A DNA stretch of 54,194 nt, taken from contig JABDKW010000004.1 in NCBI GenBank assembly GCA_013002025.1, forward strand, positions 1 to 54,194. The letters run 5' to 3'. How positions within the stretch are numbered: position 1 is the first letter of the stretch; the number at the start of each line of letters is the position of its first letter. A program made the position numbers and the translations under genes. The notes below the pieces were generated by a model. It was not told the DNA's origin, made no database searches, and saw only the letters and a program-made list of their open reading frames with translations. Below are positions 16,882 to 25,959 of this stretch, piece by piece. Origin of the DNA: Gammaproteobacteria bacterium (GTDB taxonomy: Bacteria > Pseudomonadota > Gammaproteobacteria > Arenicellales > Arenicellaceae).

Positions 16882-17472
16882 TCAAGGGCTCTCAAGTGCG
16901 GCTTGTTCAACCTCGTGCTGCAAGTGATCAAATAACAACAAAAACGCGCCCTCAAGGGCAGCATAATTGGCCTCAACTTCCACCACTCCCCCCGCGAGAT
17001 TGTTTTCAAATCGCATGCGCTTGCCAACCTGATCAATGGTCTCTGATATACCGGCCATAGAGCTGTATGCAGTCAGCCAGTTGTGTTGCGCCATTTTCTC
17101 GACCACATAGGCCATGCGCGGTGGCATCAAATGCCGATTTTGCCCAAGGCCCGCGTAGCAGTGCTGTACAAACTCCTGAAAATCGCTCTGTTCATACCTG
17201 GACCAGTTTTTGATTAAAAAATAATCAAACGCAATATCCATAATAATGCCAGCGTAACGACGCCGTTCAACTGAAAATAAGCTGCGCATTTGTTTCACCG
17301 GTTCGAAGCGGTCGGTCATGCGGTCCACCAAACGATGATTTTCTATGCCTAATCTCACGGCCTCGGGCAACGCCTCGCGCAATTCTCGCGTGGGTTTAAA
17401 GTCGCCCATTAAATTGCCGGTCATCGACAACGGGGTGCGCTGGCTGAAATACAGGTGGCTCAAATAATTCAT
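16882..17472 (-). CDS. acpH: ACP phosphodiesterase (AcpH)
   Basis: 196 residues, the AcpH/YajB family with its invariant N-terminus NYLSHLYF and GNLMGDF, and HRLVDRMTD and [12 protein letters not shown] further on; these His/Asp residues form the HD-like metal site. The enzyme hydrolyses 4'-phosphopantetheine from holo-ACP. It lies directly upstream of the rpmF-fab block, in the same orientation, with its own stop 50 bp before the rpmF promoter. Confidence 0.88.
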   Translation of the reverse strand: MNYLSHLYFSQRTPLSMTGNLMGDFKPTRELREALPEAVRLGIENHRLVDRMTDRFEPVKQMRSLFSVERRRYAGIIMDIAFDYFLIKNWSRYEQSDFQEFVQHCYAGLGQNRHLMPPRMAYVVEKMAQHNWLTAYSSMAGISETIDQVGKRMRFENNLAGGVVEVEANYAALEGAFLLLFDHLQHEVEQAALESP

Positions 17473-17523
17473 TGGGCGTAGTATAGGGCATCATTATTGG
17501 GGGCAATGAGGAATGGGGAAATA

Positions 17524-17982
17524 ATGCGTATTTGCAAAAATCTTTGCTTATCTGTGCTGCTGGTGGCGATTGCTGCGTGCAATCTTGAACGACCACCTCC
17601 AACCCCTGAAGAGCGCGTGCGCGCCACGATTGCCGCCATTGAGGCTGCCGCTGAAGAGCGCTCGTTATCCGGCGTGATGGATCATATTGTCGATGACTAT
17701 CGTGATCATAACGGCAACCTCAAAGAAGATTTACGGCGTTTGGTTCAGCTCCAGTATATTCGCAACCAGGCCATCACTATTTTCACCAGCATTCAGTCGC
17801 TGGAAATAAATGGCGATACCGCGGCCGTAGAACTCTCTGCCGCCATGGCTGGTAGAGATGTGGATCTCAATGACGAAGCAAACCGGTTGCGAGCTGATAT
17901 AAAGCAATTTTCTGTGGTGCTGCGTGACGTAGATGGAACGTGGATGGTCGAGAGCGCCAGCTGGGATCAGAGCTGGGAGTAA
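17524..17982 (+). CDS. small lipoprotein, NTF2-like/nuclear-transport-factor-type fold likely
   Basis: 152 residues from the ATG at 17524. The signal ends in a lipobox (LVAIAAC), giving lipidated Cys19. The mature part starts NLERPPPTPEERVRATI and goes on with an alpha-beta pattern (helix, then three beta-strands ending in DGTWMVESASWDQSWE) typical of NTF2-like or SnoaL-like lipoproteins. No enzymatic residues can be assigned. It is divergent from acpH, with 51 bp between the start codons. Function unknown. Confidence 0.75.
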   Translation: MRICKNLCLSVLLVAIAACNLERPPPTPEERVRATIAAIEAAAEERSLSGVMDHIVDDYRDHNGNLKEDLRRLVQLQYIRNQAITIFTSIQSLEINGDTAAVELSAAMAGRDVDLNDEANRLRADIKQFSVVLRDVDGTWMVESASWDQSWE

Positions 17983-18108
17983 CTATTTGCCTCAGGCCTG
18001 ATAACCGGAATCACGCCCTCGGGGGTTGAGGCCTCGCCCCATGCTTTGTAGAATACGCGCGCTACTCAACCGCGCCGGATTTACGTTTCGGTTTGCATTG
18101 GATACCCC

Positions 18109-19122
18109 ATGACTGACCACCCTTCGGAGCAGGACTCCCCCTCTCGCAACAATATTCTGGTATGCGCACTCTACAAGTTCGTGCGACTGGATGATTATGA
18201 AGCATTGCGACAGCCTCTGCGCGCTCGCCTGGAAGAGTTGGGTATTCGCGGCACCCTGCTACTGGCAGGTGAGGGAATCAACGGCACCATTGCCGGCAGC
18301 GAAGCGGCCATCGCCGCGTTTATGCAAACATTGCAGGCGGATCAGCGTTTTGTCGATATCGACAGCAAACTTTCGTGGCACAGCAAACCGCCTTTTCACC
18401 GTACCAAGGTAAAGTTAAAACAGGAGATCGTGACCATGGGAGTTGAGGGTATTGATCCCAATCGCGTGGTGGGCTCCTACGTCGAGGCGGAAGATTGGAA
18501 CGACCTCATTTCAGACCCCGAAACACTGCTTATCGACACTCGCAATGACTATGAGGTGGGCATTGGGACGTTTAAAAACGCACACAACCCGCGCACCGAA
18601 TCGTTCCGGGATTTTCCAGACTATGTGGAGCAAAATCTGGACCCAGCCAAACACAAAAAGGTGGCCATGTTTTGCACCGGAGGCATTCGCTGCGAAAAAG
18701 CCTCGGCCTACATGAAGCAACAGGGATTTGCCGATGTATTTCACCTTAAAGGTGGCATCCTCAAATACCTGGAAACCGTTGATGAACAAGACAGCCTCTG
18801 GCAGGGCGAATGCTTTGTATTTGATGATCGTGTCGCGGTCAATCAGCAATTGATCAAAGGTCAATACGATCAGTGCCATGCCTGCCGCTACCCCATTACC
18901 GAACAACAAAAGCAATCGCCGCTGTATATCGCCGGCGTAAGTTGCCCGCGCTGTCATGATTCATTGACAGAACAACAAAAAGCACGCTTTGCAGAGCGCG
19001 AAAAGCAGATGCAACTGGCTCGCCAGCGCGGCGATACTCATATCGGCAGCGATAGTCGAACCGCCGCAGAACAGAATCGTGCCGCCAAGCTGGCTGAAAA
19101 AAACCGTCAAAAACCCGCCTAG
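18109..19122 (+). CDS. trhO: tRNA uridine-34 5-hydroxylase TrhO (rhodanese-like, YceA)
   Basis: 337 residues. The N-terminal domain (about 15-110) has the [11 protein letters not shown] signature; the rhodanese domain (about 135-230) carries Cys189 in the active-site loop [10 protein letters not shown]; a C-terminal Cys-rich part ([16 protein letters not shown]) resembles a zinc site. The family uses O2 to make 5-hydroxyuridine at the tRNA wobble position. The C-terminal tail is charged and Gln/Arg-rich. Its stop overlaps by 4 bp the stop of the convergent acetyltransferase. Confidence 0.92.
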   Translation: MTDHPSEQDSPSRNNILVCALYKFVRLDDYEALRQPLRARLEELGIRGTLLLAGEGINGTIAGSEAAIAAFMQTLQADQRFVDIDSKLSWHSKPPFHRTKVKLKQEIVTMGVEGIDPNRVVGSYVEAEDWNDLISDPETLLIDTRNDYEVGIGTFKNAHNPRTESFRDFPDYVEQNLDPAKHKKVAMFCTGGIRCEKASAYMKQQGFADVFHLKGGILKYLETVDEQDSLWQGECFVFDDRVAVNQQLIKGQYDQCHACRYPITEQQKQSPLYIAGVSCPRCHDSLTEQQKARFAEREKQMQLARQRGDTHIGSDSRTAAEQNRAAKLAEKNRQKPA

Positions 19123-19739
19123 CCGCGCGCCAGTCGTGCCATCAGGCGCTGTTTAATTGCAGGCCATTCGGCATCAGTAATTGAATAGCAGTAGGTGTGT
19201 CGAATGCGTCCATCAGGCATCAACTGATGGTTGCGTAACACGCCATCATGTTTCGCGCCTAGTCGTGTGACCGCTGCCTGTGACACAGTATTGGTGTCGT
19301 CCACATGAAATGCCACGGCGATGCATCCTAATCGCTCAAAGGCATGACTGAGCAACAGCAACTTACACTCGGTATTTATCGCGCTGCGCTGAGCCGATTT
19401 GCCGTACCAGGTAAAACCGATGGCCACGTTTTTATGCTCCGGGCGAATATCATAATAGCTGGTGCTGCCGACAATTCGGCCGTCACTGAGCCTGCGGACC
19501 ACAAATGGGAATTTGCTGCCGGCCTGCTTCTCCTGTAACGCCAACTCGATTGTGGCTGGCATCTCATTTAGGTCAGGTACGCGGGTTACCTTCAGCTTAT
19601 ATAATTCGCCGTCTGCTGCGGCCGCATTTAGGTCGGCTTCATGCTCAAGCGACATGGGCTCCAGGGAAGCAAACTGGCCGCGCAGGCAAAGATCGGCTGG
19701 CAGGCCTTGCTGAAAGCCTTCATCCGCAGCAGCGCTCAT
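19119..19739 (-). CDS. GNAT-family N-acetyltransferase (RimJ/RimL-like)
   Basis: 206 residues, the RimJ/RimL type of GNAT fold: N-terminal [12 protein letters not shown]; central beta-strands ([32 protein letters not shown]); and the C-terminal [20 protein letters not shown] segment common in this branch, which acetylates amino groups with acetyl-CoA. The substrate is unknown. It follows fabY by only 5 bp, so the two may be cotranscribed. Confidence 0.85.
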   Translation of the reverse strand: MSAAADEGFQQGLPADLCLRGQFASLEPMSLEHEADLNAAAADGELYKLKVTRVPDLNEMPATIELALQEKQAGSKFPFVVRRLSDGRIVGSTSYYDIRPEHKNVAIGFTWYGKSAQRSAINTECKLLLLSHAFERLGCIAVAFHVDDTNTVSQAAVTRLGAKHDGVLRNHQLMPDGRIRHTYCYSITDAEWPAIKQRLMARLARG

Positions 19740-19744
19740 AAACG

Positions 19745-21634
19745 TTACACCATATCGGCGAAGGGGTTATCAAATTTCAGCGGCACCGGGTTAGAGAACT
19801 CAGGCAAACGAAGTTGGTCGGCACTAATCTCCAATTCTGCTTCATCAATCATGCCCTCGCCAAAGTGATAAATGATATTCAGGTCGCCATTGATCGCCTG
19901 GCGGTCATACGCCTGTGCCCGCTCCCGAACTTTAACCCGACGTTGCTGATACTCGGCCCAGGCGGCCTCACCGTAGCGCTTGGCCATCATGGCTTCGGCA
20001 ATACGCGGTGACAATACCGTGGCGGTCGCATTATTGCCGCCGAAGCCCTTGGAGTTCAAAAAGGCGACATCCATCTCTGCGACCTTGTCCTTGAGCAGAA
20101 TTTCCAAATGCTCATCGGCGACATCGTCTGCCACCGCATGGGTGGTTTTGATGCCAGGAATAATTCCATCCGCAAACACACCGAGCGCATTAGATAGCTG
20201 GTCGCCACTGGCTGGGCCCAAGGGGTGCCCGACAAAGGCCTTTACCGCCGACACCGGCCAGCTTTTAATGCCAAAGGCTGCCGCCACCCGATCAAACATA
20301 ATTGATTCGGTTACGCGGTTTTGCGGAGTGCTGGAACCGTGCGCATGCACAAAGCTTCGTTCGCGCACCACCTCCTCACCGACAATCGCGCTGGCCGCGC
20401 CCACCGCTTTGGCCACGGTGACATAGTTGCCGGCACCGGGTGATGAGATGGACTTTTTAAAGCCATCGGCATTTACAAATACATGCGGTACCGCGCCGTA
20501 GATTTCTGCGCCGAGTTCTAATGCCAGCGCGTCGTCCATGAGCACAAAATATTGAGTCGATTCCGCCATCGTAAAACCAGCGTTTTCGCCAAACGGACGA
20601 GATGCGCGCCGGTGGTCGGCCTGCTCGGCATTATCCAGCTTCGCCAGTCGCTCGTCCGTCCCCAGCGCGCTCATTGCCGCGAAGCCTTCAATCACCTCTG
20701 GCGTGACCGGTGCTTCGCTGCAACCAGCAATTACCAGGCGATGTCGCCCGGCGGCGATATCGTCTACTGCCAGCCGCAGGTTATACAAGAAAGAGGCGCA
20801 AGCACCGGTCATCGCACCGGTGGTGCCAACACTGCCACACACATAGGCGTTAACAAAGTCTGCCGGCATGGAGTTCAAGCCCAGCGCCATTTGCTTTGAG
20901 GTGGGTCGATTAGAACGCAGGCGTGCCTGCATGTAGCCGCCAATCCCGTAATCGTCGGTTTGCCCTAGGCCACTGGACGCATAAACGGCGACATCGTCAG
21001 GGTCAATATGCGCCATGATGTCCTGCCAATTAATACCAATCGAATTAATTGCATCAGAGGCGCCAATGATCGCCAACTGCAGGCCACGGGGATGAAATCT
21101 CGAATTGTATTGCTCGGCCGGCTCGAACCCGGTTGGCACCATACCCGCAGATTGCACATCCAACTCACGCAGATTTTCCATTTTGATCGCCATATCACCG
21201 GAGACGGTGACCCGCACCGACTTATCGTCAATGGTTTCGACCTGCCAGTTGGCTGGTAATGGCGCGGGTAAATCGCGGCGTCGGACCACGAATTCGGTGT
21301 CTTTGACACCTTGCAACTCAAGGTCTCGGGTAGACGGTACATTGTCGACATCGAACAGGCCCTTGTGAATACGCCGCACCAACGTACCCTGCTCGATCTG
21401 CTCGCGATATTTTTCTGCGACCTGATCGGCGCTCAGCGCCTCGCCTTGTGGCGTTACATAGCGACCATCCTGATGCTCTACCAGCTTCATTAAGCAGGCC
21501 AGCCCGAGCAGCGTATCAACTTGTTGTTCTTGTGGCAGACTCTCCAGCACGGTGCGCCGGTAGCCATGATGAAACGAACTGCGACCGGAGGCGTTATAGC
21601 CTCCAAAGCCGACGATGACGGGTAAGGCTGTCAT
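19745..21634 (-). CDS. fabY: beta-ketoacyl-ACP synthase FabY (initiating KAS)
   Basis: 629 residues from the ATG at 21634, which has an AGGAG six bases before it; MTALPVIVGFGGYN matches the start of the Pseudomonas FabY group. Catalytic residues: Cys279 in ACASFLYN, His432 in HAHGSSTP and His470 in FVGHPLGPASG. An extra N-terminal region of about 220 residues precedes the thiolase-type core, as in FabY. FabY condenses acetyl-CoA with malonyl-ACP and replaces FabH; fabH is missing from the plsX-fabD junction here. It is divergent from a GlxA/AraC regulator. Confidence 0.9.
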   Translation of the reverse strand: MTALPVIVGFGGYNASGRSSFHHGYRRTVLESLPQEQQVDTLLGLACLMKLVEHQDGRYVTPQGEALSADQVAEKYREQIEQGTLVRRIHKGLFDVDNVPSTRDLELQGVKDTEFVVRRRDLPAPLPANWQVETIDDKSVRVTVSGDMAIKMENLRELDVQSAGMVPTGFEPAEQYNSRFHPRGLQLAIIGASDAINSIGINWQDIMAHIDPDDVAVYASSGLGQTDDYGIGGYMQARLRSNRPTSKQMALGLNSMPADFVNAYVCGSVGTTGAMTGACASFLYNLRLAVDDIAAGRHRLVIAGCSEAPVTPEVIEGFAAMSALGTDERLAKLDNAEQADHRRASRPFGENAGFTMAESTQYFVLMDDALALELGAEIYGAVPHVFVNADGFKKSISSPGAGNYVTVAKAVGAASAIVGEEVVRERSFVHAHGSSTPQNRVTESIMFDRVAAAFGIKSWPVSAVKAFVGHPLGPASGDQLSNALGVFADGIIPGIKTTHAVADDVADEHLEILLKDKVAEMDVAFLNSKGFGGNNATATVLSPRIAEAMMAKRYGEAAWAEYQQRRVKVRERAQAYDRQAINGDLNIIYHFGEGMIDEAELEISADQLRLPEFSNPVPLKFDNPFADMV

Positions 21635-21703
21635 GTACAACTCCTGAATAAATGGTTAAGGCCGGAATAGGTCTAGCAATGACGGCCCTGTTTTATGTTT
21701 ATT

Positions 21704-21790
21704 TGGCAATTATATGGCCCTTTTGGCCTAAATATTATGGCATAGAGGCCATAATATGCGCTAAATTAGCCATAAGTCGACTGTTTTGGC
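21704..21790. promoter_or_regulatory. array of seven TGGC/GCCA motifs with a 10-6-10 inverted repeat
   Basis: Between the divergent fabY and AraC-type genes. TGGC occurs at 21704, 21715, 21724, 21738 and 21787, and GCCA at 21748 and 21769. The motifs at 21738 and 21748 belong to a perfect inverted repeat ATATTATGGC (21732-21741) / GCCATAATAT (21748-21757) with a 6-base spacer. Local base composition is AT-rich. It looks like an operator array for the adjacent regulator or another repressor. Confidence 0.6.
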
Positions 21791-21803
21791 TTGACTTAGA
21801 TAT

Positions 21804-22799
21804 ATGCGAATCGCCTTTATCATTACCCCGCGCATGCTGGCCACCAGCTTAAGCAACGCCTATGAACTGCTGTTCGCAGCGCAGCAAGCTGCTGCGGTGC
21901 AGAATAATGCCGCCATGGAGCCACTGGAGTTGGTAAAAGTGGCCGCAAACTGCGATCGGATCACCCTGCCCTCGGGCTTGAGTTTAATGCCGGATCAGGC
22001 GCTCAGCAAGGATGCCTTCGATATGGTCTACCTGCCCGCACTGTGGCGCAACCCGCGCGCCGTCATCAAGCAGAATCAAGCCATAGTGGAATGGGTGCGC
22101 TGGCAATACGAACACGGGGCTATTATTAATTCCACCGGTACCGGCGTGTGTTTTCTGGCCGAGGCTGGATTGCTTAACGGCAAGCCCGCCACCACGCACT
22201 GGCATCATTTCGACCAGTTCGCCCGTGACTACCCGCAAGTGCAACTCAAGCGACAACACTTTATTACGCACACCGAGCGAATATTCTGTGCCGCCAGTAT
22301 CAATGCGCAAACTGACCTCACATTGCACCATGTGCAACGTTTTTTTAACAAACAGGTCGCCGAACATCTGTCCCGCCATTTTTCGCATGAAGTACGCCAG
22401 CCCTTCGACAAACTGAGCTATACGGATTTGGATAACAGCAACCACCCTGATGAAATCGTTCTGCAGGCTCAATTATGGATGCAGAATCACCTCAGTAAGG
22501 CCGCTTTATCGATGCGCAAAGTGGCTAAATTGTTCGGCATGAGCCAACGCAATTTTACCCGACGCTTCAAGCAGGCCACCGACATGACACCGGTGCAGTA
22601 TTTGCAGAGCCGGCGCTTGGCCGCTGCCAAAGACCTGCTGCAGAATAGCAATCTCAGCATTAAAGAAATCGCTTACCGCGTCGGGTACGTGGATGTCAGC
22701 TACTTCACTAAAATCTTCAAGCAATATGCATCCGTAACACCCAAGGAGTATCGCACCACCGTGCGTGCTAAATTGTTTGATGCCCGCGATGCAGAATGA
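21804..22799 (+). CDS. GlxA/FtrA-type transcriptional regulator (DJ-1/PfpI domain plus AraC HTH)
   Basis: 331 residues. N-terminal DJ-1/PfpI-like domain (about 1-190; the GVCFLAEAGLLNGKPATTHW segment is the nucleophile-elbow region, with Cys in place but likely serving as sensor rather than enzyme). The C-terminal AraC/XylS domain (about 228-322) holds two helix-turn-helix motifs (SMRKVAKLFGMSQRNFTRRF and SIKEIAYRVGYVDVSYFTKI). It is divergent from fabY over a TGGC-rich operator-like spacer, so control of fabY, itself, or both is plausible but not shown. The effector is unknown. Confidence 0.9.
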   Translation: MRIAFIITPRMLATSLSNAYELLFAAQQAAAVQNNAAMEPLELVKVAANCDRITLPSGLSLMPDQALSKDAFDMVYLPALWRNPRAVIKQNQAIVEWVRWQYEHGAIINSTGTGVCFLAEAGLLNGKPATTHWHHFDQFARDYPQVQLKRQHFITHTERIFCAASINAQTDLTLHHVQRFFNKQVAEHLSRHFSHEVRQPFDKLSYTDLDNSNHPDEIVLQAQLWMQNHLSKAALSMRKVAKLFGMSQRNFTRRFKQATDMTPVQYLQSRRLAAAKDLLQNSNLSIKEIAYRVGYVDVSYFTKIFKQYASVTPKEYRTTVRAKLFDARDAE

Positions 22800-22876
22800 T
22801 GATAATTTGGTAAATCAATACCCCTCAAGTTAAGTGATTGAGTATTATACGGTTTGTCAAAAATATGGAGCTCCAA

Positions 22877-23668
22877 ATGAAACCATCTGTTTCTCAGATA
22901 TTGATAACCTTCGTTCTGCTGCCATTGGTGATCACTGCCAATGCTCAAAGCGCAGAACAAAAAGGCCTGGAAATTGCCCAGGCAGTAAAACAGCGCGATA
23001 TAGGCTGGGGTGATTCGCAAAGCGAACTCACCATGACCCTGCGTAACAAGAAAGGCCAGGAAATTGTCCGTGAAATGCGCAGCAAATCGCTGGAAGTGGA
23101 AAACGACGGCGATAAAGGCCTGACCATATTTGATACGCCGCTGGACGTGAAAGGCACCGCATTTCTGTCTTTCTCGCACGTTTCTGAACCCGATGACCAA
23201 TGGCTTTATCTGCCGGCCCTGAAACGCGTGAAACGAATCGCATCGCGCAACAAGTCCGGCCCGTTTCTGGGCAGCGAGTTTGCCTTTGAAGACCTGTCGT
23301 CATTTGAAGTAGAGAAAAATACCTACAAGTATCTGCGCGATGAAACGCTCAAAGGCATGGATTGCTATGTGGTCGAGATGCGCCCCACCGACAAGTATTC
23401 GGGCTACTCCTACATGAATGTGTGGATCGACAAAGAGCACTTGCGAGTACACAAAATCGATTTTTATGATCGCCGTGAAGACCTGCTGAAAACGCTTACT
23501 ATCAGTGATTATCAATTATATCTCGACAAGTACTGGCGCGCCGGCAAGCAGTTTATGGTGAACCATAAAACCGGTAAGAGTACCGACATAGACATTAAGA
23601 ATCTTGAGTTTAATGTGGGCCTGACCGAGGCGGACTTTAACGAAAGCCGACTCAACCGCGCCCGCTAA
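22877..23668 (+). CDS. LolA-like periplasmic protein (outer-membrane lipoprotein-sorting family)
   Basis: 263 residues; the start at 22877 has a GGAG six bases upstream. The signal peptide ends at ITANA, about residue 23. The mature part fits the LolA-like family (fold of LolA/LolB): SQSELTMTLRNKKGQEI, the WLYLPALKRVKRIA motif and GPFLGSEFAFEDLSSF, found near RND/MMPL transporters where it may carry lipid or sterol-like cargo between membranes. It is followed after 5 bp by a beta-barrel gene. No MMPL gene is adjacent. The cargo is unknown. Confidence 0.85.
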   Translation: MKPSVSQILITFVLLPLVITANAQSAEQKGLEIAQAVKQRDIGWGDSQSELTMTLRNKKGQEIVREMRSKSLEVENDGDKGLTIFDTPLDVKGTAFLSFSHVSEPDDQWLYLPALKRVKRIASRNKSGPFLGSEFAFEDLSSFEVEKNTYKYLRDETLKGMDCYVVEMRPTDKYSGYSYMNVWIDKEHLRVHKIDFYDRREDLLKTLTISDYQLYLDKYWRAGKQFMVNHKTGKSTDIDIKNLEFNVGLTEADFNESRLNRAR

Positions 23669-23673
23669 CGCCG

Positions 23674-24888
23674 ATGCCTGCACTGCGACAGACCGGCGTT
23701 GCAGCGCTCGCGGCGCTTGCTATTTCGGCCTCACCAGTCTGGGCAGATAGCTCGTGGGACGGCAGCCTGGAATTGGAGCAACGCCTTTTCTTTGAGTCTG
23801 ACCCAACTGCTGGCAATAGTCAGGGGCAAACCTCTGCGCGACTGCAGATGGAGTTCTTTCTCGATTGGAATAAGGGTGATGACCAACTGGTGTTTGAACC
23901 CTTTGTGCGACTCGACAGCCAAGACGACGAGCGCAGCCACGCGGATATTCGGCAATTAATCTGGACGCATTTAGCCCGCGACTGGGAGTTTTCGGCCGGT
24001 ATTGGCCACGTGTTCTGGGGGGTCACTGAGTCTCAGCACCTGGTGGACATCATCAACCAGACGGATGCGGTTGAGAACATTGATGGCGAAGACAAGCTCG
24101 GCCAACCTATGCTGCGATATCAGTATTTCAGCAAGCTGGGCAACATTGATGCGTATCTGCTGCCTTTGTTTCGCCCTCGCACCTTCAGCGGGCCGGACAA
24201 TCGTCTGGGGGGTGGCTTGTTGGTTGATACCGATCGGGAGGTCTACCAGTCCGATGATGAGGAGACCCATCTCGACTATGCTCTTCGTTACAGCAATACG
24301 GTGGGTGACTGGGGGCTGGGGTTTAGCTGGTTCAAGGGCACCTCACGGGATCCGGACCTGACCCGGTTTTTTGACCCGAGCACATTTTCCACAACGCCCT
24401 ATTATGCGCAGATAGACCAGCTCGGTGCGGACATTCAAATAACCACTGACGCGTGGCTTATCAAACTTGAAGCTATTCAACGAAATTACGATGACCCGCT
24501 GCTGGAAGATTTTGCAGCCGCCACCGTGGGCGCAGAATACACTTTAGTCGGCATCTTCGACTCGGCGTATGATCTTGGCTTGCTGAGCGAATATTCCTGG
24601 GATGAGCGTGACCAGCGAGCGACCTCCGCGTTTCAGAACGATATATTTCTCGGCGCCCGCCTGGCACTGAACGACATCAGTGACTCGGAATTGTTATTTG
24701 GTTTCAGCAATGATCTGGATGACTCCAGTAGCCGCGGCGTATTTGTAGAGGCCAATACTCGTATAGCAACGGCCTGGACCGCCAATGTGGAGCTGCGTTA
24801 TTTTGCTGCGGATAATCCGCGCGACCCTTTATTCGCCCTACGAGATCACAGCTTTATTCAGGTCGGTCTGGAATATTTTTTCGATTAG
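23674..24888 (+). CDS. outer-membrane beta-barrel protein
   Basis: 404 residues. The signal peptide is about 24 residues, ending PVWADS. The mature chain alternates polar and apolar residues in many short strands rich in Trp/Tyr/Phe (WEFSAGIGHVFWGVTESQ, HLDYALRYSNTVGDWGLGFS) and ends in a terminal strand with Phe, FIQVGLEYFFD, as OMP barrels do. Family resembles the barrel protein often encoded beside LolA-like and MMPL proteins. With the upstream gene it forms a two-gene operon (5-bp gap), probably a periplasm/outer-membrane pair. Specificity is unknown. Confidence 0.8.
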   Translation: MPALRQTGVAALAALAISASPVWADSSWDGSLELEQRLFFESDPTAGNSQGQTSARLQMEFFLDWNKGDDQLVFEPFVRLDSQDDERSHADIRQLIWTHLARDWEFSAGIGHVFWGVTESQHLVDIINQTDAVENIDGEDKLGQPMLRYQYFSKLGNIDAYLLPLFRPRTFSGPDNRLGGGLLVDTDREVYQSDDEETHLDYALRYSNTVGDWGLGFSWFKGTSRDPDLTRFFDPSTFSTTPYYAQIDQLGADIQITTDAWLIKLEAIQRNYDDPLLEDFAAATVGAEYTLVGIFDSAYDLGLLSEYSWDERDQRATSAFQNDIFLGARLALNDISDSELLFGFSNDLDDSSSRGVFVEANTRIATAWTANVELRYFAADNPRDPLFALRDHSFIQVGLEYFFD

Positions 24889-24920
24889 AGTGCGGCCTGC
24901 CAGCTCTGCACACAGCTAGC

Positions 24921-25817
24921 CTATTTGTGCTGCAGAATAATCTCGCCTAACTGTTCGAACTCTGTCGCTCGCGGCGAGTGCTTACGCCACACCAGTGCAA
25001 TACTGCGGCTGACGTTACGAGCCGTCTGCAAAGGCCGAATTTCAGCATCGGTATCGTGCAAAATATTGGCCTTAACCGCCATCTCCGGGAGCAGCGTAAT
25101 GCCAATATTATTCACTACCATCTGCACCAGTGTATTCAGGCTGGTGGCCTGATAGGGAATGCTTAGATCTCGGGTCTGCAAATTGCAGGCTCGCAAAGAC
25201 TGGTCGCGCAGACAATGACCGTCTTCCAATAACAAGATGTCCTGTTGCTTGAGATCTTTGATAGAAACCGCGTCTTTATTACCCAAGGTGTGCTGCCTGG
25301 GTAAGCACAGCACCAACTCGTCTTCAAACAAGGGGTGGCAATGATAATTTCCGGTGTCATAAGGTAGTGCAAACAGCAGCACATCAAGCTCACCCTTGCC
25401 CAACATCTCAAGTAGGTTGGGGCTTAAGTCCTCGCGGATGTAGAGCTTGTTATCGCCATACTGCTGATGCATAGCTTTGAGAATTTTGGGTAGCAGAAAT
25501 GGCGCAATAGTCGGAATAATGCCCAAGCGCAAATCACTCTGAAACTGTCCGCGCGATTGCTCGGCGTGCTCAACAAAGTGCTGTAAATCGTTTAAAACTT
25601 TACGCGCTTCACCAACCAGCTTTTCACCTATCGGGGTTAGCAGTATTGAGGTGCCGCGCTCGAACAGGCTTACGCCGAGGTTGCTTTCCAGCTCGGTAAT
25701 CGCAGTACTCAATGCAGACTGCGAGACATAACAGCTTTCCGCAGCCTTGCGAAAATGGCGTTTGTCAGCCAGCGCACAAAGATAGGTCAGTTGCCGCACC
25801 GTGGGGAGAGAAGCCAT
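24921..25817 (-). CDS. oxyR: hydrogen-peroxide-sensing regulator OxyR
   Basis: 298 residues, LysR family: N-terminal winged HTH (PTVRQLTYLCALADKRHFRK) and a two-lobe sensor domain. The redox pair is exact: Cys202 and Cys211 in GHCLRDQSLRAC, matching E. coli Cys199 and Cys208 with the same 9-residue spacing, which form the disulfide on peroxide exposure. It is divergent from the rubrerythrin cluster across 142 bp, so peroxide control of that cluster is likely. No typical OxyR ATAG/CTAT box was convincingly seen, so the direct link is inferred. Confidence 0.95.
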   Translation of the reverse strand: MASLPTVRQLTYLCALADKRHFRKAAESCYVSQSALSTAITELESNLGVSLFERGTSILLTPIGEKLVGEARKVLNDLQHFVEHAEQSRGQFQSDLRLGIIPTIAPFLLPKILKAMHQQYGDNKLYIREDLSPNLLEMLGKGELDVLLFALPYDTGNYHCHPLFEDELVLCLPRQHTLGNKDAVSIKDLKQQDILLLEDGHCLRDQSLRACNLQTRDLSIPYQATSLNTLVQMVVNNIGITLLPEMAVKANILHDTDAEIRPLQTARNVSRSIALVWRKHSPRATEFEQLGEIILQHK

Positions 25818-25851
25818 CTATTTTTCTAATCGCTTTTAAAAATATAATTAA

Positions 25852-25881
25852 TTGGATTGATTGTAGATCATTCTTTATACT
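25852..25881 (+). promoter_or_regulatory. candidate promoter of rubrerythrin cluster
   Basis: -35 TTGGAT (25852-25857), 18-bp spacer, -10 TATACT (25876-25881), in the AT-rich OxyR-rubrerythrin intergenic. The -35 region is weak, as expected for an activator-dependent promoter. The ribosome-binding site GGAG is at 25950-25953. Confidence 0.5.
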
Positions 25882-25959
25882 CGTCGCAACTCGGGGCAAA
25901 GCTGTGATTAATAAACAGCGTCAGCCGGAGTATTTAACGTTAAATTATTGGAGAAAAGC

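Noticed and set aside
25818-25959. Defined OxyR binding site between oxyR and rubrerythrin gene
   Set aside because: No convincing ATAG-N7-CTAT pairs at the right spacing, so only divergence supports regulation.
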